Of a DNA stretch of 64,000 bases, positions 50,239 to 59,757 are shown piece after piece. This DNA comes from Meridianimarinicoccus roseus. Its GTDB lineage: Bacteria; Pseudomonadota; Alphaproteobacteria; Rhodobacterales; Rhodobacteraceae. Each line of letters starts with the position of its first letter. Within the stretch, counting starts at the first letter, position 1. The DNA is taken from positions 153,278 to 217,277 of the forward strand of contig NZ_QGKU01000032.1 in the NCBI RefSeq assembly GCF_003172915.1, read 5' to 3'. A program made the position numbers and the translations under genes. The notes under the pieces are model-generated. The model did no database searches. It was not told the origin of the DNA and saw only the letters and a program-made list of their open reading frames with translations.

Positions 50239-51576
50239 TCAGTCGGCTACTGACAGCACTGACAGCCCGTTCAGGATGTCGATGGCATAGGCCAGCTGAT
50301 AGTCCTGCTCGCGCAGTTCGGCGGTGGCGCGGGCGCGCGCTTCGTCCTCTTCCAGCTGGCGCAATTCGTCCTCGGACACGTCTGTGTTCGACAGGCTACC
50401 GCGCAGGTCCGCCTCGGTCCGGCCGGGGCGGTTTTCCTCGGTTTCCCCGGCCTCCGCCTCGGGGTCGCGGCGGGGCTGTTCCACGATGATGTCTGGCGCG
50501 ACGCCAAGCGCCTGGATCGACCGCCCGGACGGGGTGTAGTAGCGCGCGGTGGTCAGGCGCATCGCGCCGTCGCCTCGCAGCGGCATCACCGTCTGAACCG
50601 AACCCTTGCCGAAGCTTTTGGTCCCCACGACGACCGCGCGGTGATGATCCTGAAGCGCGCCGGCGACGATTTCGGACGCCGACGCGGAGCCGCCGTTGAT
50701 CAGCACGACGATCGGCTTGCCTTCGGCAAGATCGCCTTCGCTGGCGTTGTAACGGTCGCTGTCGGCGAGTTCACGTCCGCGGGTCGACACGATCTCACCT
50801 GCGTTCAGGAAGGCATCGGACACGCGGATCGCCTGGGTCAGAAGGCCGCCGGGGTTGTTGCGCAGGTCCAGAACGAACCCGCTGACCTTGTCGATCCCGC
50901 CCAGTTCGGCCACAGCTTCCTGAAGGCCGCTTTCGAGGTTGGGGTAGGTCTGGTCGTTGAACGTGGTCACGCGCAGGATCACCGCGTCGCCTTCGGTGCG
51001 GGTGCGCACGGCAGTCAGCTTGATCGTGTCGCGCACGATGGTCACGTCAAACGGGTCGCCGTCGCCTTCGCGCACAACGGTGATCACGATCTCGGACCCG
51101 ACGGGGCCCCGCATCAGGTCTACCGCCTCGTCGAGGGTCATGCCCAGAACGGGCTCCCCGTCCACATGGGTGATGAAATCACCCGCCTCGATCCCGGCCT
51201 CCTCCGCCGGGGTGCCGTCGATGGGCGAGACAACCTTCACGAAGCCGTTCTCCTGCGTGACCTCGATGCCGAGTCCGCCGAATTCGCCGCGGGTCTGCAC
51301 ACGCATGTCGCTCGCATCCTCGGGCGACAGGTAGCTCGAATGGGGGTCGAGCGAGGTCAGCATTCCGTTGATCGCGGCTTCGATCAGGTCGCCCTCGTCC
51401 ACTTCTTCGACATACTGCGCGCGGATGCGCTCGAAGATGTCGCCGAACAGATCGAGCTGTTCATAAACTGATCGCTTGTTGTCCTGCTCCTGCGCCAGAA
51501 GCGGCCCGGCAAGCTGTGTGCTCAGAAGCAGGCCCGCGACGGCGCCGCCCACGGTGGCCAACACGAATGATCTCAT
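50239..51576 (-). CDS. ctpA: Carboxyl-terminal processing protease CtpA/Prc-type
   Basis: Periplasmic serine protease of the S41 family. The 445-aa protein has a signal segment (FVLATVGGAVAGLLLSTQLAG), DLFGDIFERIRAQYVEEVD, a PDZ domain (about 85-170, GLGIEVTQENGFVKVVSPID), and the catalytic Ser/Lys in INGGSASASEIVAGALQ and GTKSFGKGSVQ. A Glu/Asp/Arg-rich acidic C-terminal region follows. I choose the ATG at 51576 because the signal peptide starts there and AAAGGA lies upstream; the long open frame adds 22 residues without signal features. Family members process envelope proteins. Confidence 0.93.
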   Translation of the reverse strand: MRSFVLATVGGAVAGLLLSTQLAGPLLAQEQDNKRSVYEQLDLFGDIFERIRAQYVEEVDEGDLIEAAINGMLTSLDPHSSYLSPEDASDMRVQTRGEFGGLGIEVTQENGFVKVVSPIDGTPAEEAGIEAGDFITHVDGEPVLGMTLDEAVDLMRGPVGSEIVITVVREGDGDPFDVTIVRDTIKLTAVRTRTEGDAVILRVTTFNDQTYPNLESGLQEAVAELGGIDKVSGFVLDLRNNPGGLLTQAIRVSDAFLNAGEIVSTRGRELADSDRYNASEGDLAEGKPIVVLINGGSASASEIVAGALQDHHRAVVVGTKSFGKGSVQTVMPLRGDGAMRLTTARYYTPSGRSIQALGVAPDIIVEQPRRDPEAEAGETEENRPGRTEADLRGSLSNTDVSEDELRQLEEDEARARATAELREQDYQLAYAIDILNGLSVLSVAD

Positions 51577-51748
51577 CTCTGCCTTGTCCTTTCCCGCCGC
51601 CTGACTTGAGCGCGGCGGCTGTGTCTGCGGATGCCTTGCCAAGTATAAAGCGCGTCAGACCGACGGATGCCAGCCCTTTGCCGGGGCGTGTCGGCATTGT
51701 GACCGCCCGCTGACCCCGCAAAGTAGCTGCTCCCATGGCCCCGTCCAG

Positions 51749-53275
51749 CTAGCTGCCATGACGCAGCAGGCTTTCGCCGGTCATCTCGGCGGGCTTGTCG
51801 ATCCCCATCAGGTCCAGCAGCGTCGGGGCGAGATCGGCCAGGCGGCCGTCGGCCAGCGCCGTGCCTGCCGGTCCGCCGATCAGCGCGACGGGCACCGGGT
51901 TGATCGTGTGTGCGGTGTGCGGCCCGCCGCTGTCGGGATCGACCATCGTCTCGCAATTGCCGTGATCGGCGGTCAGGATCATCGCACCGCCCGCCTGCTT
52001 CAGCGCTACGGTCACGGCGGCAAGACCCCGGTCCACCGCTTCGCAGGCCTTCATCGCGGCGTCCAGGTCGCCGGTATGGCCGACCATGTCGGGATTGGCG
52101 TAGTTCGTGACGATCAGATCGTAGCCGTCCCGGATCGCGCCGACGAAGGCCTCGGTCACTTCGGCGGCGGCCATTTCTGGGGCGAGGTCATAGGTCGCCA
52201 CCTTGGGCGAGGGCGGCATATGCCTGTCCTCGCCGTCCTCCGGGGTTTCCTTGCCGCCGTTCAGAAAGAAGGTGACATGCGGATATTTCTCGGTTTCGGC
52301 GAGGCGGAACTGCCGCTTGCCATGCGCCGCGACCCAGGCGCCAAGCGTGTTGACAACCGGCTTCTTCGGATAGGCGGTGGTCATCCACTCGTCATGGTCC
52401 TTCGAGTAGTCGACCATGCCCAGCATCCCGGCCCATGCGGGCGACGTGCCCCGGTCGAAGGCGTCGAAGTCGGGCTGGGCGATAGCGCGCAGAATCTCGC
52501 GGGCGCGGTCGGCGCGGAAGTTCAGGCAGAAGAAGCCGTCGCCATCCCGCGCTCCGGCGAAATCGCCGATCACGGTGGCGGGAATGAATTCGTCTGTCTT
52601 GCCCGCGTCATAAGCGGCGGTGATGGCGGCGGCGGGAGTGTCCGCCTGCGCACCTTCGCCCCGGACCATGGCGTCATAGGCGGTTTGGACCCGATCCCAG
52701 CGATTGTCGCGGTCCATCGCGAAGTAGCGCCCGATGACGGTCGCCACGCGGACCCCCTCTGGCAGCGCACCGGTCAGATCTTCGATGAACCCCGCGGCCG
52801 AACTTGGCGCGACGTCGCGCCCGTCGGTGATGGCATGCAGCGCCACCGGCACGCCGGCCTCGGCCACCGCCCGGCAGGCCGCGAGGACATGGCTGATATG
52901 GCCATGCACACCGCCGTCGGACACGACACCCATCAGGTGTGCAGTGCCGCCGGTGTCCTTCAACCCGGCAATGAAGTCCTGCAGCGCATCGTTGCTTTTG
53001 AAACTGCCGTCCTCGATGGCGAGGTCGATCGCACCAAGATCCATCGCCACCACGCGGCCTGCGCCGATATTGGTGTGTCCCACTTCGGAATTTCCCATCT
53101 GGCCGCGCGGCAGGCCGACATCGGGCCCGTGGGTGACCAACTGCGCGTGTGGGCAGGTCGCCATGATCCGGTCGAAGGTGGGTGTGTCCGCAAGAGCAGG
53201 CGCGTTGGCGGCCGTGTCGCCGCGCGCGCCCCAGCCGTCGAGGATGCACAGGACAACGGGTTTGGGCGGGGTCAT
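51749..53275 (-). CDS. gpmI: Phosphoglycerate mutase, cofactor-independent
   Basis: Mn-dependent interconversion of 3- and 2-phosphoglycerate. The 508-aa protein has VVLCILDGWGARGDTAANAP, GNSEVGHTNIGAGRVV (phosphoserine Ser in NSEVGH), ITDGRDVAP and ILTADHGNCE with metal ligands. The ATG at 53275 has GGAG upstream and gives the conserved MTPPKPVVLCIL start. ctpA follows 170 bp downstream. Peptidase M23 and rlmH, often between these genes in relatives, are absent. Confidence 0.96.
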   Translation of the reverse strand: MTPPKPVVLCILDGWGARGDTAANAPALADTPTFDRIMATCPHAQLVTHGPDVGLPRGQMGNSEVGHTNIGAGRVVAMDLGAIDLAIEDGSFKSNDALQDFIAGLKDTGGTAHLMGVVSDGGVHGHISHVLAACRAVAEAGVPVALHAITDGRDVAPSSAAGFIEDLTGALPEGVRVATVIGRYFAMDRDNRWDRVQTAYDAMVRGEGAQADTPAAAITAAYDAGKTDEFIPATVIGDFAGARDGDGFFCLNFRADRAREILRAIAQPDFDAFDRGTSPAWAGMLGMVDYSKDHDEWMTTAYPKKPVVNTLGAWVAAHGKRQFRLAETEKYPHVTFFLNGGKETPEDGEDRHMPPSPKVATYDLAPEMAAAEVTEAFVGAIRDGYDLIVTNYANPDMVGHTGDLDAAMKACEAVDRGLAAVTVALKQAGGAMILTADHGNCETMVDPDSGGPHTAHTINPVPVALIGGPAGTALADGRLADLAPTLLDLMGIDKPAEMTGESLLRHGS

Positions 53276-53506
53276 GGCAAAGCTCCGGTCTTTGGGTCTG
53301 CCCCCGTATAGCGGCGGGCGCGCCAGGATGCGAGGGGGCGGCTCGGGTGCGGGATTGCGGGAGCGGCATACCGAGCCCCTGGCCGACCGCTGTCGGCAGG
53401 GGGAACTCCCGCCCGTCTGCGACGCGGGGGCGCCGCACCCGCATCTCATCCCGTTGGGCCGGGCAGTCGGCCTGCGGCCGCCTGCCGGCCGTGCGGAGGG
53501 CTGGCG

Positions 53507-54424
53507 TCAGTCCTCGAAATCCGCGCGCCCCAAATGCCGTTCGCCGCGTGCGCGGGACAGCGCAATCTGCTTCTGACGTTCACGGAAGCGGGCCTTGTCG
53601 TCTGCGGTCGTCTCGGCGATGCAATGGTGACAGGACACGCCTTCCTCGAACTCCGGGCGGGTCCGGTCCGAGGGCAGGATCGGGCGGCGGCAGGCGTGGC
53701 ACAATTCGTGCGGGCCTTCGCGCAATCCATGCCCCACCGAAACCCGGCCGTCGAACACGAAGCATTCGCCGCGCCATAGGCTATCGGGCTCCGCCACCTC
53801 TTCGAGGTATTTCAGAATGCCGCCCTTGAGGTGGAACACCTCGGGCACGCCTTCGCCCAGCAGGTAGTTGGTGGACTTCTCGCACCTTATGCCACCCGTA
53901 CAGAACATCGCGATGCGCTTGTTGTGGAACCTATCGCGGTTCGCCGCCCACCAGGCCGGGAAGTCCCGGAAACTCGCTGTCTCCGGGTTCACCGCGCCCT
54001 CGAACGTGCCGATGGCGACCTCGTAATCGTTGCGCGTGTCGATCACCGCGACGTCTGGCGCGGAGATCAGTGCGTTCCAGTCCGCCGGATCCACGTAGTG
54101 TCCGGTGCCCGCCAGCGGGTCGACCTGCGCCTGGCCCATCGTCACGATCTCGCGCTTGAGCCGGACCTTCATGCGGCCGAAGGGTTCGGCGGCGCTGTGG
54201 CTTTCCTTCCAGTCCAGATCCGCGCAGCCCGGAAGCGCGCGGATATGCGCTAGCACTGCATCGATCCCCGCGCGGGTGCCCGCGATGGTGCCGTTGATAC
54301 CTTCCCCGGCCAGAAGAAGCGTGCCGGTCACACCCTGCGCGCAGCACAGTTGCGCCAACGGTCCGCGCAGTGCAGCGGGGTCTGGAAAGCGGGTGAAGTG
54401 GTACAGCGCGGCGATGATATGCAT
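53507..54424 (-). CDS. trhO: tRNA uridine(34) hydroxylase TrhO
   Basis: O2-dependent hydroxylation of U34 in certain tRNAs, giving ho5U34, the first step to cmo5U. The 305-aa protein has an N-terminal ferredoxin-like domain (1-90, [16 protein letters not shown]), a rhodanese domain (about 115-210) with the catalytic Cys175 ([15 protein letters not shown]), and a Cys-rich C-terminus (CHACRRPI and VSCHHC, likely metal-binding). The ATG at 54424 has no clear ribosome site. The UPF0176/YceA family is recognisable. Confidence 0.93.
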   Translation of the reverse strand: MHIIAALYHFTRFPDPAALRGPLAQLCCAQGVTGTLLLAGEGINGTIAGTRAGIDAVLAHIRALPGCADLDWKESHSAAEPFGRMKVRLKREIVTMGQAQVDPLAGTGHYVDPADWNALISAPDVAVIDTRNDYEVAIGTFEGAVNPETASFRDFPAWWAANRDRFHNKRIAMFCTGGIRCEKSTNYLLGEGVPEVFHLKGGILKYLEEVAEPDSLWRGECFVFDGRVSVGHGLREGPHELCHACRRPILPSDRTRPEFEEGVSCHHCIAETTADDKARFRERQKQIALSRARGERHLGRADFED

Positions 54425-54533
54425 GGGCGTGCCTTACGCCAGCGGGGCGGTTTGCGGCAAGGGGCGCGGGCGTCGCGGTTGACCTGAGGCCGGGGACTGC
54501 TTAGCGATAGGCCGATCCAGAACGGAGACGGCC

Positions 54534-55142
54534 ATGCGCCCCGATACCAACGCCCTTGTCGTTATCGACGTGCAGAACGACTTCTGCGACGGTGGCGCGC
54601 TCGCCGTGCCCGGCGGGTCTGCGGTGGTCGCGCCGATCAACGCCTTGATGCAGGAATTTTCCGCGGTGGTTTTCAGCCAGGACTGGCACCCGGCGGGGCA
54701 TTCGTCCTTCGCGTCCGAACATCCCGGCAAGGCCCCGCTGGAGATGATCGAGATGCCCTACGGCCCTCAGGTGCTGTGGCCGGATCATTGCGTGCAGGGC
54801 AGCGCGGGGGCCGGGTTTCATCCGGATCTCGACACCGCGCGTGCGGACGTGATCGTGCGCAAGGGATATCGCCGCACCATCGACAGCTATTCCGCCTTCT
54901 TCGAGAACGACCATACGACTCCAACCGGGCTAGAGGGCTACCTTAGAAGCCGCGGCATCACGAACCTGACGCTGGTCGGCCTCGCGCTGGATTTCTGCGT
55001 TCAGTATTCGGCCCGCGATGCGGCCCGGCTGGGTTTCGACGTGGAGGTGCGGTGCGATCTGTGCCGGGCCATCGACCTTGGCGGATCTCTGGCCGCCGCG
55101 CGCGCCGCCATGCAGGACGCCGGCGTGCGCCTGTCAGACTGA
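54534..55142 (+). CDS. pncA: Nicotinamidase
   Basis: Deamidates nicotinamide to nicotinate for NAD salvage, feeding PncB next door. The 202-aa protein has [19 protein letters not shown] (catalytic Asp12), [14 protein letters not shown] (metal ligands Asp50, His52, His56), active-site Lys110 in RKGYRR, and Cys154 in [10 protein letters not shown]. The full catalytic Asp-Lys-Cys triad is present. The ATG at 54534 has GGAG upstream. pncB starts 19 bp after its stop, so the two form an operon. Confidence 0.95.
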   Translation: MRPDTNALVVIDVQNDFCDGGALAVPGGSAVVAPINALMQEFSAVVFSQDWHPAGHSSFASEHPGKAPLEMIEMPYGPQVLWPDHCVQGSAGAGFHPDLDTARADVIVRKGYRRTIDSYSAFFENDHTTPTGLEGYLRSRGITNLTLVGLALDFCVQYSARDAARLGFDVEVRCDLCRAIDLGGSLAAARAAMQDAGVRLSD

Positions 55143-55161
55143 CCCGGCAGGAGGGCGATAC

Positions 55162-56451
55162 GTGGACATCGCGCAGCGCGTCTATAACCACAAGTGGAAG
55201 ATCGACCCGATTGTACGGTCGTTGATCGACACGGATTTCTACAAGCTGCTGATGTGCCAATCGGTATTCCGGAACCAGCCGGACACGCAGGTCACCTTTT
55301 CGCTCATCAACCGCACCGCCGACATTCGGCTGGCCGACCTGATCGACGAGGGTGAGCTGCGCGAGCAACTTGACCACATCCGGTCGCTGTCGCTCAGCCG
55401 GGGCGAGTCAACCTTCCTGCGCGGCAATACCTTCTACGGCAAGCGCCAGATGTTCCGTCCCGATTTCATGGAGTGGTTCGAAGGCTTCCGATTGCCGCCC
55501 TACCACCTGGAAAAGCGCGACGGTCAGTACGAACTGACCTTCGAGGGGGCCTGGCCAGAGGTCATGCTGTGGGAAATCCCGGCGCTGGCGGTACTGATGG
55601 AACTGCGCGGGCGCGCGGTACTCAAGGACATGGGGCGGTTCGAGCTGCAAGTCCTGTATGCGCGTGCGATGACCAAGCTTTGGGAAAAGGTCGAACGTCT
55701 GCGCGGCGACAGCGCCCTGCGCATCGCCGATTTCGGCACGCGGCGGCGCCATTCCTTCCTGTGGCAAGACTGGTGCGTTCAGGCAATGCTGGAAGGTCTG
55801 GGGAGCAGCTTCGTCGGCACGTCGAACTGTCTGATCGCCATGCGCCGCGAGGTGGAAGCGATTGGCACCAACGCGCATGAACTGCCGATGGTCTACTCCG
55901 CGCTGGCTGAAACCGATGCCGACCTGCGCGCCGCGCCCTACAGGGTTCTGGCCGACTGGCACGAGGAACATGACGGCAATCTCAGGGTGATCCTGCCGGA
56001 CACCTACGGCACTCGCGGCTTCCTGGAAAACGCCCCTGATTGGCTTGCCGGCTGGACGGGAATTCGCATCGACAGCGGCGATCCGGCCAGCGGCGCGGAA
56101 ATTGCGATCGACTGGTGGAAAAGCCGGGGGGAAAACCCGCGTGAAAAACTGGTGATCTTCTCGGATGGGCTGGACGTGGACGCGATGCTGCAATTGCAGA
56201 AACAATTTGCTGGCCGAGTGCGGGTCTCATTCGGATGGGGCACACTTCTGACAAATGATTTCCGTGGGCTGGTGCCGGGAAATGCGCTGGCGCCGTTTTC
56301 GCTGGTATGCAAGGCGATCAGCGCCAATGGGCGCCCGACAGTCAAGCTGAGCGACAACCCCAACAAGGCGATGGGCCCCGCGCCTGAAGTTGCGCGCTAC
56401 AAGAGGGTTTTCGAGGTCGGCTCGCAAGTCGCCCGCGCCGTCGAGGTGTGA
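55162..56451 (+). CDS. pncB: Nicotinate phosphoribosyltransferase
   Basis: Condenses nicotinate with PRPP to nicotinate mononucleotide, after PncA. The 429-aa protein begins with GTG at 55162 ([18 protein letters not shown]) with AGGAGG upstream; the family core follows, [61 protein letters not shown] and [11 protein letters not shown]. Nothing is missing. A longer upstream open frame overlaps pncA and was rejected. Confidence 0.96.
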   Translation: MDIAQRVYNHKWKIDPIVRSLIDTDFYKLLMCQSVFRNQPDTQVTFSLINRTADIRLADLIDEGELREQLDHIRSLSLSRGESTFLRGNTFYGKRQMFRPDFMEWFEGFRLPPYHLEKRDGQYELTFEGAWPEVMLWEIPALAVLMELRGRAVLKDMGRFELQVLYARAMTKLWEKVERLRGDSALRIADFGTRRRHSFLWQDWCVQAMLEGLGSSFVGTSNCLIAMRREVEAIGTNAHELPMVYSALAETDADLRAAPYRVLADWHEEHDGNLRVILPDTYGTRGFLENAPDWLAGWTGIRIDSGDPASGAEIAIDWWKSRGENPREKLVIFSDGLDVDAMLQLQKQFAGRVRVSFGWGTLLTNDFRGLVPGNALAPFSLVCKAISANGRPTVKLSDNPNKAMGPAPEVARYKRVFEVGSQVARAVEV

Positions 56452-56481
56452 ACCGAGGACGGCGCTGCGGCGACGGTCAGG

Positions 56482-56805
56482 TCAGGCCTTGATCAAGAAA
56501 TCCTCGGGCTCGGCACCGGCTTCCAGCGCGTCCTTGAACCATTGCGGCTGGCGCCCGCGTCCGGACCACGTGAGTTCGGAATTTTCCGGGTGGCGGTACT
56601 TCGCCGGTCGCGGCGGCTGCGCGCCCTTGCGCGGAGCGCTGTAAAGATCGGAAATGGAGTAGCCCATTTCACGCGCCTTGGCTTCCACGATCGCCAGCGC
56701 TTCTTTCTTTCTGCGTTCCTCGTAGGTTTCGATGGCGCGGTTAACTTTCGTCTGCAGAGATTTGAGTTCTTCCAGCGACATGCTGGCGACATCGATACTG
56801 GTCAT
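56482..56805 (-). CDS. H-NS-family DNA-binding protein (HvrA/Spb type)
   Basis: A 107-aa nucleoid protein: N-terminal coiled coil (about 7-45, MSLEELKSLQTKVNRAIETY) for dimerisation and a C-terminal AT-hook-like DNA-binding motif (about 70-100, YRHPENSELTWSGRGRQPQW). In Rhodobacter, HvrA and Spb are relatives that affect photosynthesis-gene expression. The ATG at 56805 has AAAGGA six bases before it; an upstream in-frame start at 56835 lacks a site. It is divergent from the ECF sigma gene, with about 236 bp of AT-rich DNA between. Confidence 0.9.
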   Translation of the reverse strand: MTSIDVASMSLEELKSLQTKVNRAIETYEERRKKEALAIVEAKAREMGYSISDLYSAPRKGAQPPRPAKYRHPENSELTWSGRGRQPQWFKDALEAGAEPEDFLIKA

Positions 56806-57041
56806 GCCTAATCCTTTCCGGCGTTTTTTTCTCATTATTACACCTCAGAAAAATCCGCAATTGGAATGTCTTTCGAGGCGTGTTTCAATCACGGCTTTGC
56901 GAGTAATTGGCAAACAGGCGTGGTGTTGAAAAAAATGCAGGATTTAAGCACTTGGCGCGCCGCTGCAGCTTTGGGGATGACATGCGGCGCGGGGCGCGAT
57001 AAGCACAATCAACACCTCCCGAAAGAAAAGTTCAGGCCCCA

Positions 57042-57581
57042 TTGTCCAGTGCCGATCTAGAAGCCCTCATTTCCCGAATAGCGCTTGGCGACCGTGAGGC
57101 ATTCTCGAGACTCTACGATGCGGTCGCGCCGAAACTTCTCGGCGTGGCGTTGCGTGTGTTGCAGGACAGGGCCAGCGCGGAGGATGCAATGCAGGATGCC
57201 TTCGTTAAGATCTGGCGCAACGCCGACCGCTATGCCGTGACCGGCCATAGTCCGATGACGTGGTTCATCACCATCGCGCGGAATTCCGCCATCGACCGGC
57301 TGCGCAAGCGGCGCCCGGCCGAGGACGTGGCGGCCCTTGCCGATACGCTTGCCGGCGACGTGGCCACCGGAGAACAAAGCGCGATCGCGCGCTCCGAAGC
57401 GGCGCGCATCGCCGTGTGTATGCAAGAACTCGAGCCCGACAAGCGGGGCGCCGTGCGCGGGGCCTATCTTGAGGGGCGCAGCTATGTCGAACTGGCGGCC
57501 ATGTATGATGTGCCACTGAACACCGTAAGGACGTGGCTGCGCCGCAGCTTGATCCGACTGAGAGAGTGCCTGAGCCGATGA
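57042..57581 (+). CDS. ECF-family RNA polymerase sigma factor
   Basis: A 179-aa group 4 sigma factor. Region 2 (about 18-90): LYDAVAPKLLGVALRVLQD and DAMQDAFVKIWRNADRY, SPMTWFITIARNSAIDRLRK. Region 4 (about 120-175): LEPDKRGAVRGAYLEGRSYV, VPLNTVRTWLRRSLIRL. It starts with TTG at 57042 (no ATG gives a full region 2). The anti-sigma gene overlaps its stop (ATGA). Gene order with a RskA-type anti-sigma and a fasciclin protein resembles mycobacterial SigK. Confidence 0.92.
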   Translation: MSSADLEALISRIALGDREAFSRLYDAVAPKLLGVALRVLQDRASAEDAMQDAFVKIWRNADRYAVTGHSPMTWFITIARNSAIDRLRKRRPAEDVAALADTLAGDVATGEQSAIARSEAARIAVCMQELEPDKRGAVRGAYLEGRSYVELAAMYDVPLNTVRTWLRRSLIRLRECLSR

Positions 57582-58303
57582 CGGACACGCCTGATCCCGA
57601 TCGCGGCGCTGTCGGCGGGCCGCGCCTGTCCGACGAGGACAGGGCGCTCGCTGCCGAGTATGTGCTGCACCTCCTGGGCCCCGACGAGCGGTCCGAGTTC
57701 GAGGCGAGGCTTGGCTTCTCGGCCGCGTTGCGAGCCGAGGTGCAGGTATGGGAGGCGCATTTCGCCGACATCGCCGCAGACGAGATCAAGCCGGTTGCGC
57801 CGCAGCCCTCGGCGAAACCGCTGCTGATGCGCGGCCTGTTCCCCGAAACGGCACGTCCGTCCCCCGGCTTCTGGCAGCGTGTCGGCCTCTGGCGGGGTCT
57901 CACCTTTGCAGGGTTCGGCGCGGCGGCTGTGCTGGGCGGGCTGCTGTTCACGCAGCCTCAGATGCCCGCGCCGCTTCTGGTCGGCGAGATTTCGGCCGAG
58001 GATGACAGCCTGAGGCTTCTGGTGCTCTATGACGGGGCGGACGGCACGCTGCGCATCACGCGCACCGATGGGGTGTCGCCGCCGGGGCGCGTGCTGGAGC
58101 TTTGGGCAATTCCGCCGGACGAAGCGCCCGTGTCGCTGGGGCTTCTCGATGCGTCGGCGCAGGGCACGACGCAGATTCCGCCCGCGCTGCGGGGGGCCGC
58201 CGATGAACTCGTTCTGGCCATCAGCGACGAACCTCCGGGCGGCTCACCTACTGGCGCACCGACCGGAACGGTGCGGGCGATCGGGCGCCTGGCTGGGCTG
58301 TGA
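57578..58303 (+). CDS. RskA-type membrane anti-sigma factor
   Basis: A 241-aa protein: cytoplasmic N-terminal domain (about 20-85, EYVLHLLGPDERSEFEARLG, then EVQVWEAHFADIA) as in RskA/RsgI-type anti-sigmas, a single membrane helix (about 115-135, LTFAGFGAAAVLGGLLFTQP), and an extracytoplasmic RskA C-terminal domain (about 140-241, LLVLYDGADGTLRITRTDG, then LELWAIPPDEAPVSLGLL). There are no Cys, so it is not a zinc-binding ZAS type; release would depend on proteolysis or direct sensing. The start overlaps the sigma stop. It would hold the adjacent sigma factor inactive. Confidence 0.88.
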   Translation: MTDTPDPDRGAVGGPRLSDEDRALAAEYVLHLLGPDERSEFEARLGFSAALRAEVQVWEAHFADIAADEIKPVAPQPSAKPLLMRGLFPETARPSPGFWQRVGLWRGLTFAGFGAAAVLGGLLFTQPQMPAPLLVGEISAEDDSLRLLVLYDGADGTLRITRTDGVSPPGRVLELWAIPPDEAPVSLGLLDASAQGTTQIPPALRGAADELVLAISDEPPGGSPTGAPTGTVRAIGRLAGL

Positions 58304-58420
58304 GGCTGACTTCACGCGCCCGTGATTGGGAGTGATTTGAAGGCTGAAACTCTGGGCTTCGTGCAACGTGACTTCTGGTAACCGGCGCAACCGCGCCGGC
58401 ATCACACCAGGGAGACACCC

Positions 58421-58963
58421 ATGAAAACCACGATAACCGCCGCCTGCCTTGCCCTTGCTGCCACTGCCGCCGCCGCCCAGAACCCGATGGTCGGCGGGGC
58501 CGAGATGTTCCCCCAGCGCAACATCGTCGAGAATGCCGTGAACTCGGCTGATCACACCACGCTGGTCGCCGCGGTCAAGGCGGCTGGCCTAGTTGAAACG
58601 CTGATGGGTCCCGGCCCGTTCACCGTGTTCGCGCCCACGAATGCCGCCTTCGACCGGATCGACGCCGACGCACTTGCGCAGTTGCTTCAGCCCGAACACA
58701 AGGCGCAACTGACCCAGATCCTTGCCTGCCATGTCGTGTCTGCCGATGCCATGTCGATGGCGATCAAGGGCATGATCGACGATGACGGCGGGGTCCATGC
58801 CGTGCCGACGGTGGGCGGTTGCATGTTGCAGGCGCGCTATTCCGGTGACGAGATCATGATCGAGGACGAGCGCGGCCGCGTGGCCACCGTCACCATCGCG
58901 GATGTGGACCAGTCGAACGGGGTGATCCATGTGATCGACCGGGTGCTTCTGCCCGCTTCGTGA
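58421..58963 (+). CDS. Secreted fasciclin-domain protein
   Basis: A 180-aa exported protein with a signal peptide (about 1-19, MKTTITAACLALAATAAAAQ) and one fasciclin (FAS1, beta-Ig-H3) domain (about 35-178): VAAVKAAGLVETLMGPGPFT, VFAPTNAAFDRID, HVVSADAMS and the C-terminal NGVIHVIDRVLLP. FAS1 proteins act in adhesion or at the cell surface. The ATG at 58421 has AGGGAGA upstream. It lies 117 bp after the anti-sigma gene and is followed by a strong bidirectional terminator. It is the likely target of the upstream sigma factor, as MPT70/83 are in mycobacteria. Confidence 0.9.
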   Translation: MKTTITAACLALAATAAAAQNPMVGGAEMFPQRNIVENAVNSADHTTLVAAVKAAGLVETLMGPGPFTVFAPTNAAFDRIDADALAQLLQPEHKAQLTQILACHVVSADAMSMAIKGMIDDDGGVHAVPTVGGCMLQARYSGDEIMIEDERGRVATVTIADVDQSNGVIHVIDRVLLPAS

Positions 58964-58982
58964 TCCGGGTGTGCATAGCTCA

Positions 58983-59020
58983 CGAAAAAAAGGCCCCGGA
59001 AACGGGGCCTTTCTTTTTTG
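58983..59020. terminator. Bidirectional rho-independent terminator
   Basis: A perfect 10-bp stem (AAAGGCCCCG and complement) with a four-base loop GAAA, flanked by A-runs on one side and T-runs on the other. It serves both the fasciclin gene (+) and the convergent cytochrome c2 gene (-). Confidence 0.93.
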
Positions 59021-59042
59021 CCGGATGGCCGTCGCTGCCCGA

Positions 59043-59471
59043 TTACTCGAGGCTGGACAGGTAGGCATAGAGATCCACGGCGTCCTCTTCCTTGCGGACC
59101 TTGTAGGACATTGCGCCGCGCGCACCGCTGTCGTCGAGGTACTCGCGCAGGAAACCGGTCGGGTCCTGCACATAGGCGACGAAGCTCTCTTCGTCCCAGA
59201 CGAGCCCGGCCTCGCCCGCGGCGGCCATTGAATCCGAATAGCGGAACCCGTCGATGGAACCCGCTGGACGACCGGCGACCTGGTAGAGGTTCGGGCCGGT
59301 CTTTGCGTTGCGCCCGGCAAGCACGTCGCCCGCCGCATTCTCGACCACGTGGCACGCCTGGCACCCGCGGAAAGCTTTTTCCCCGGCGGCTGCGTCGCCG
59401 GACTGTGCTGCGGCGGCCATCGGCAACGCCGTGAGCGCGGTGGCCGCGAGTGCGGCGAAAAGCTTGGTCAT
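59043..59471 (-). CDS. Cytochrome c2 (class I c-type cytochrome)
   Basis: Periplasmic electron carrier between the bc1 complex and either the photosynthetic reaction centre or cytochrome oxidase. The 142-aa precursor has a signal peptide (1 to about 23), the heme motif CQACH (Cys37, Cys40, His41), DVLAGRNAKTGPNLYQVAG and the axial Met121 (GAMSYKV). The sequence resembles Rhodobacter cytochrome c2 (cycA) and Paracoccus c-550. The ATG at 59471 has GGGAG upstream. It is divergent from idi. Confidence 0.93.
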   Translation of the reverse strand: MTKLFAALAATALTALPMAAAAQSGDAAAGEKAFRGCQACHVVENAAGDVLAGRNAKTGPNLYQVAGRPAGSIDGFRYSDSMAAAGEAGLVWDEESFVAYVQDPTGFLREYLDDSGARGAMSYKVRKEEDAVDLYAYLSSLE

Positions 59472-59757
59472 AGGTAGCTCCCATTTTTGCAGTGTCTGCC
59501 CGCGATACCCTAGCACGGGCGCGGACCGATGCCACAAATACGTCGCCTAGAATGGCAAAGGTTGCAAGGTCTCCCGCATCCTGCCTTGGTCGGATAAGGG
59601 CGTCAGATGTCGCCCGCAACTGTGCGATCTTCCCTGTGTCATGATGTCGGCGTGCATCTGCCGCCGCCTCCCGATTAAAGTGATGAGGTACGCGTGGCGG
59701 AAAGCCCTGTTTTACATCGAATGACCAGTTTCAACCGCCCGACATGAGGCCCGCGCA

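Noticed and set aside
53276..53506. Gap between gpmI and trhO as a possible gene
   Set aside because: Open frames here are short and Arg/Pro-rich with no ribosome site.
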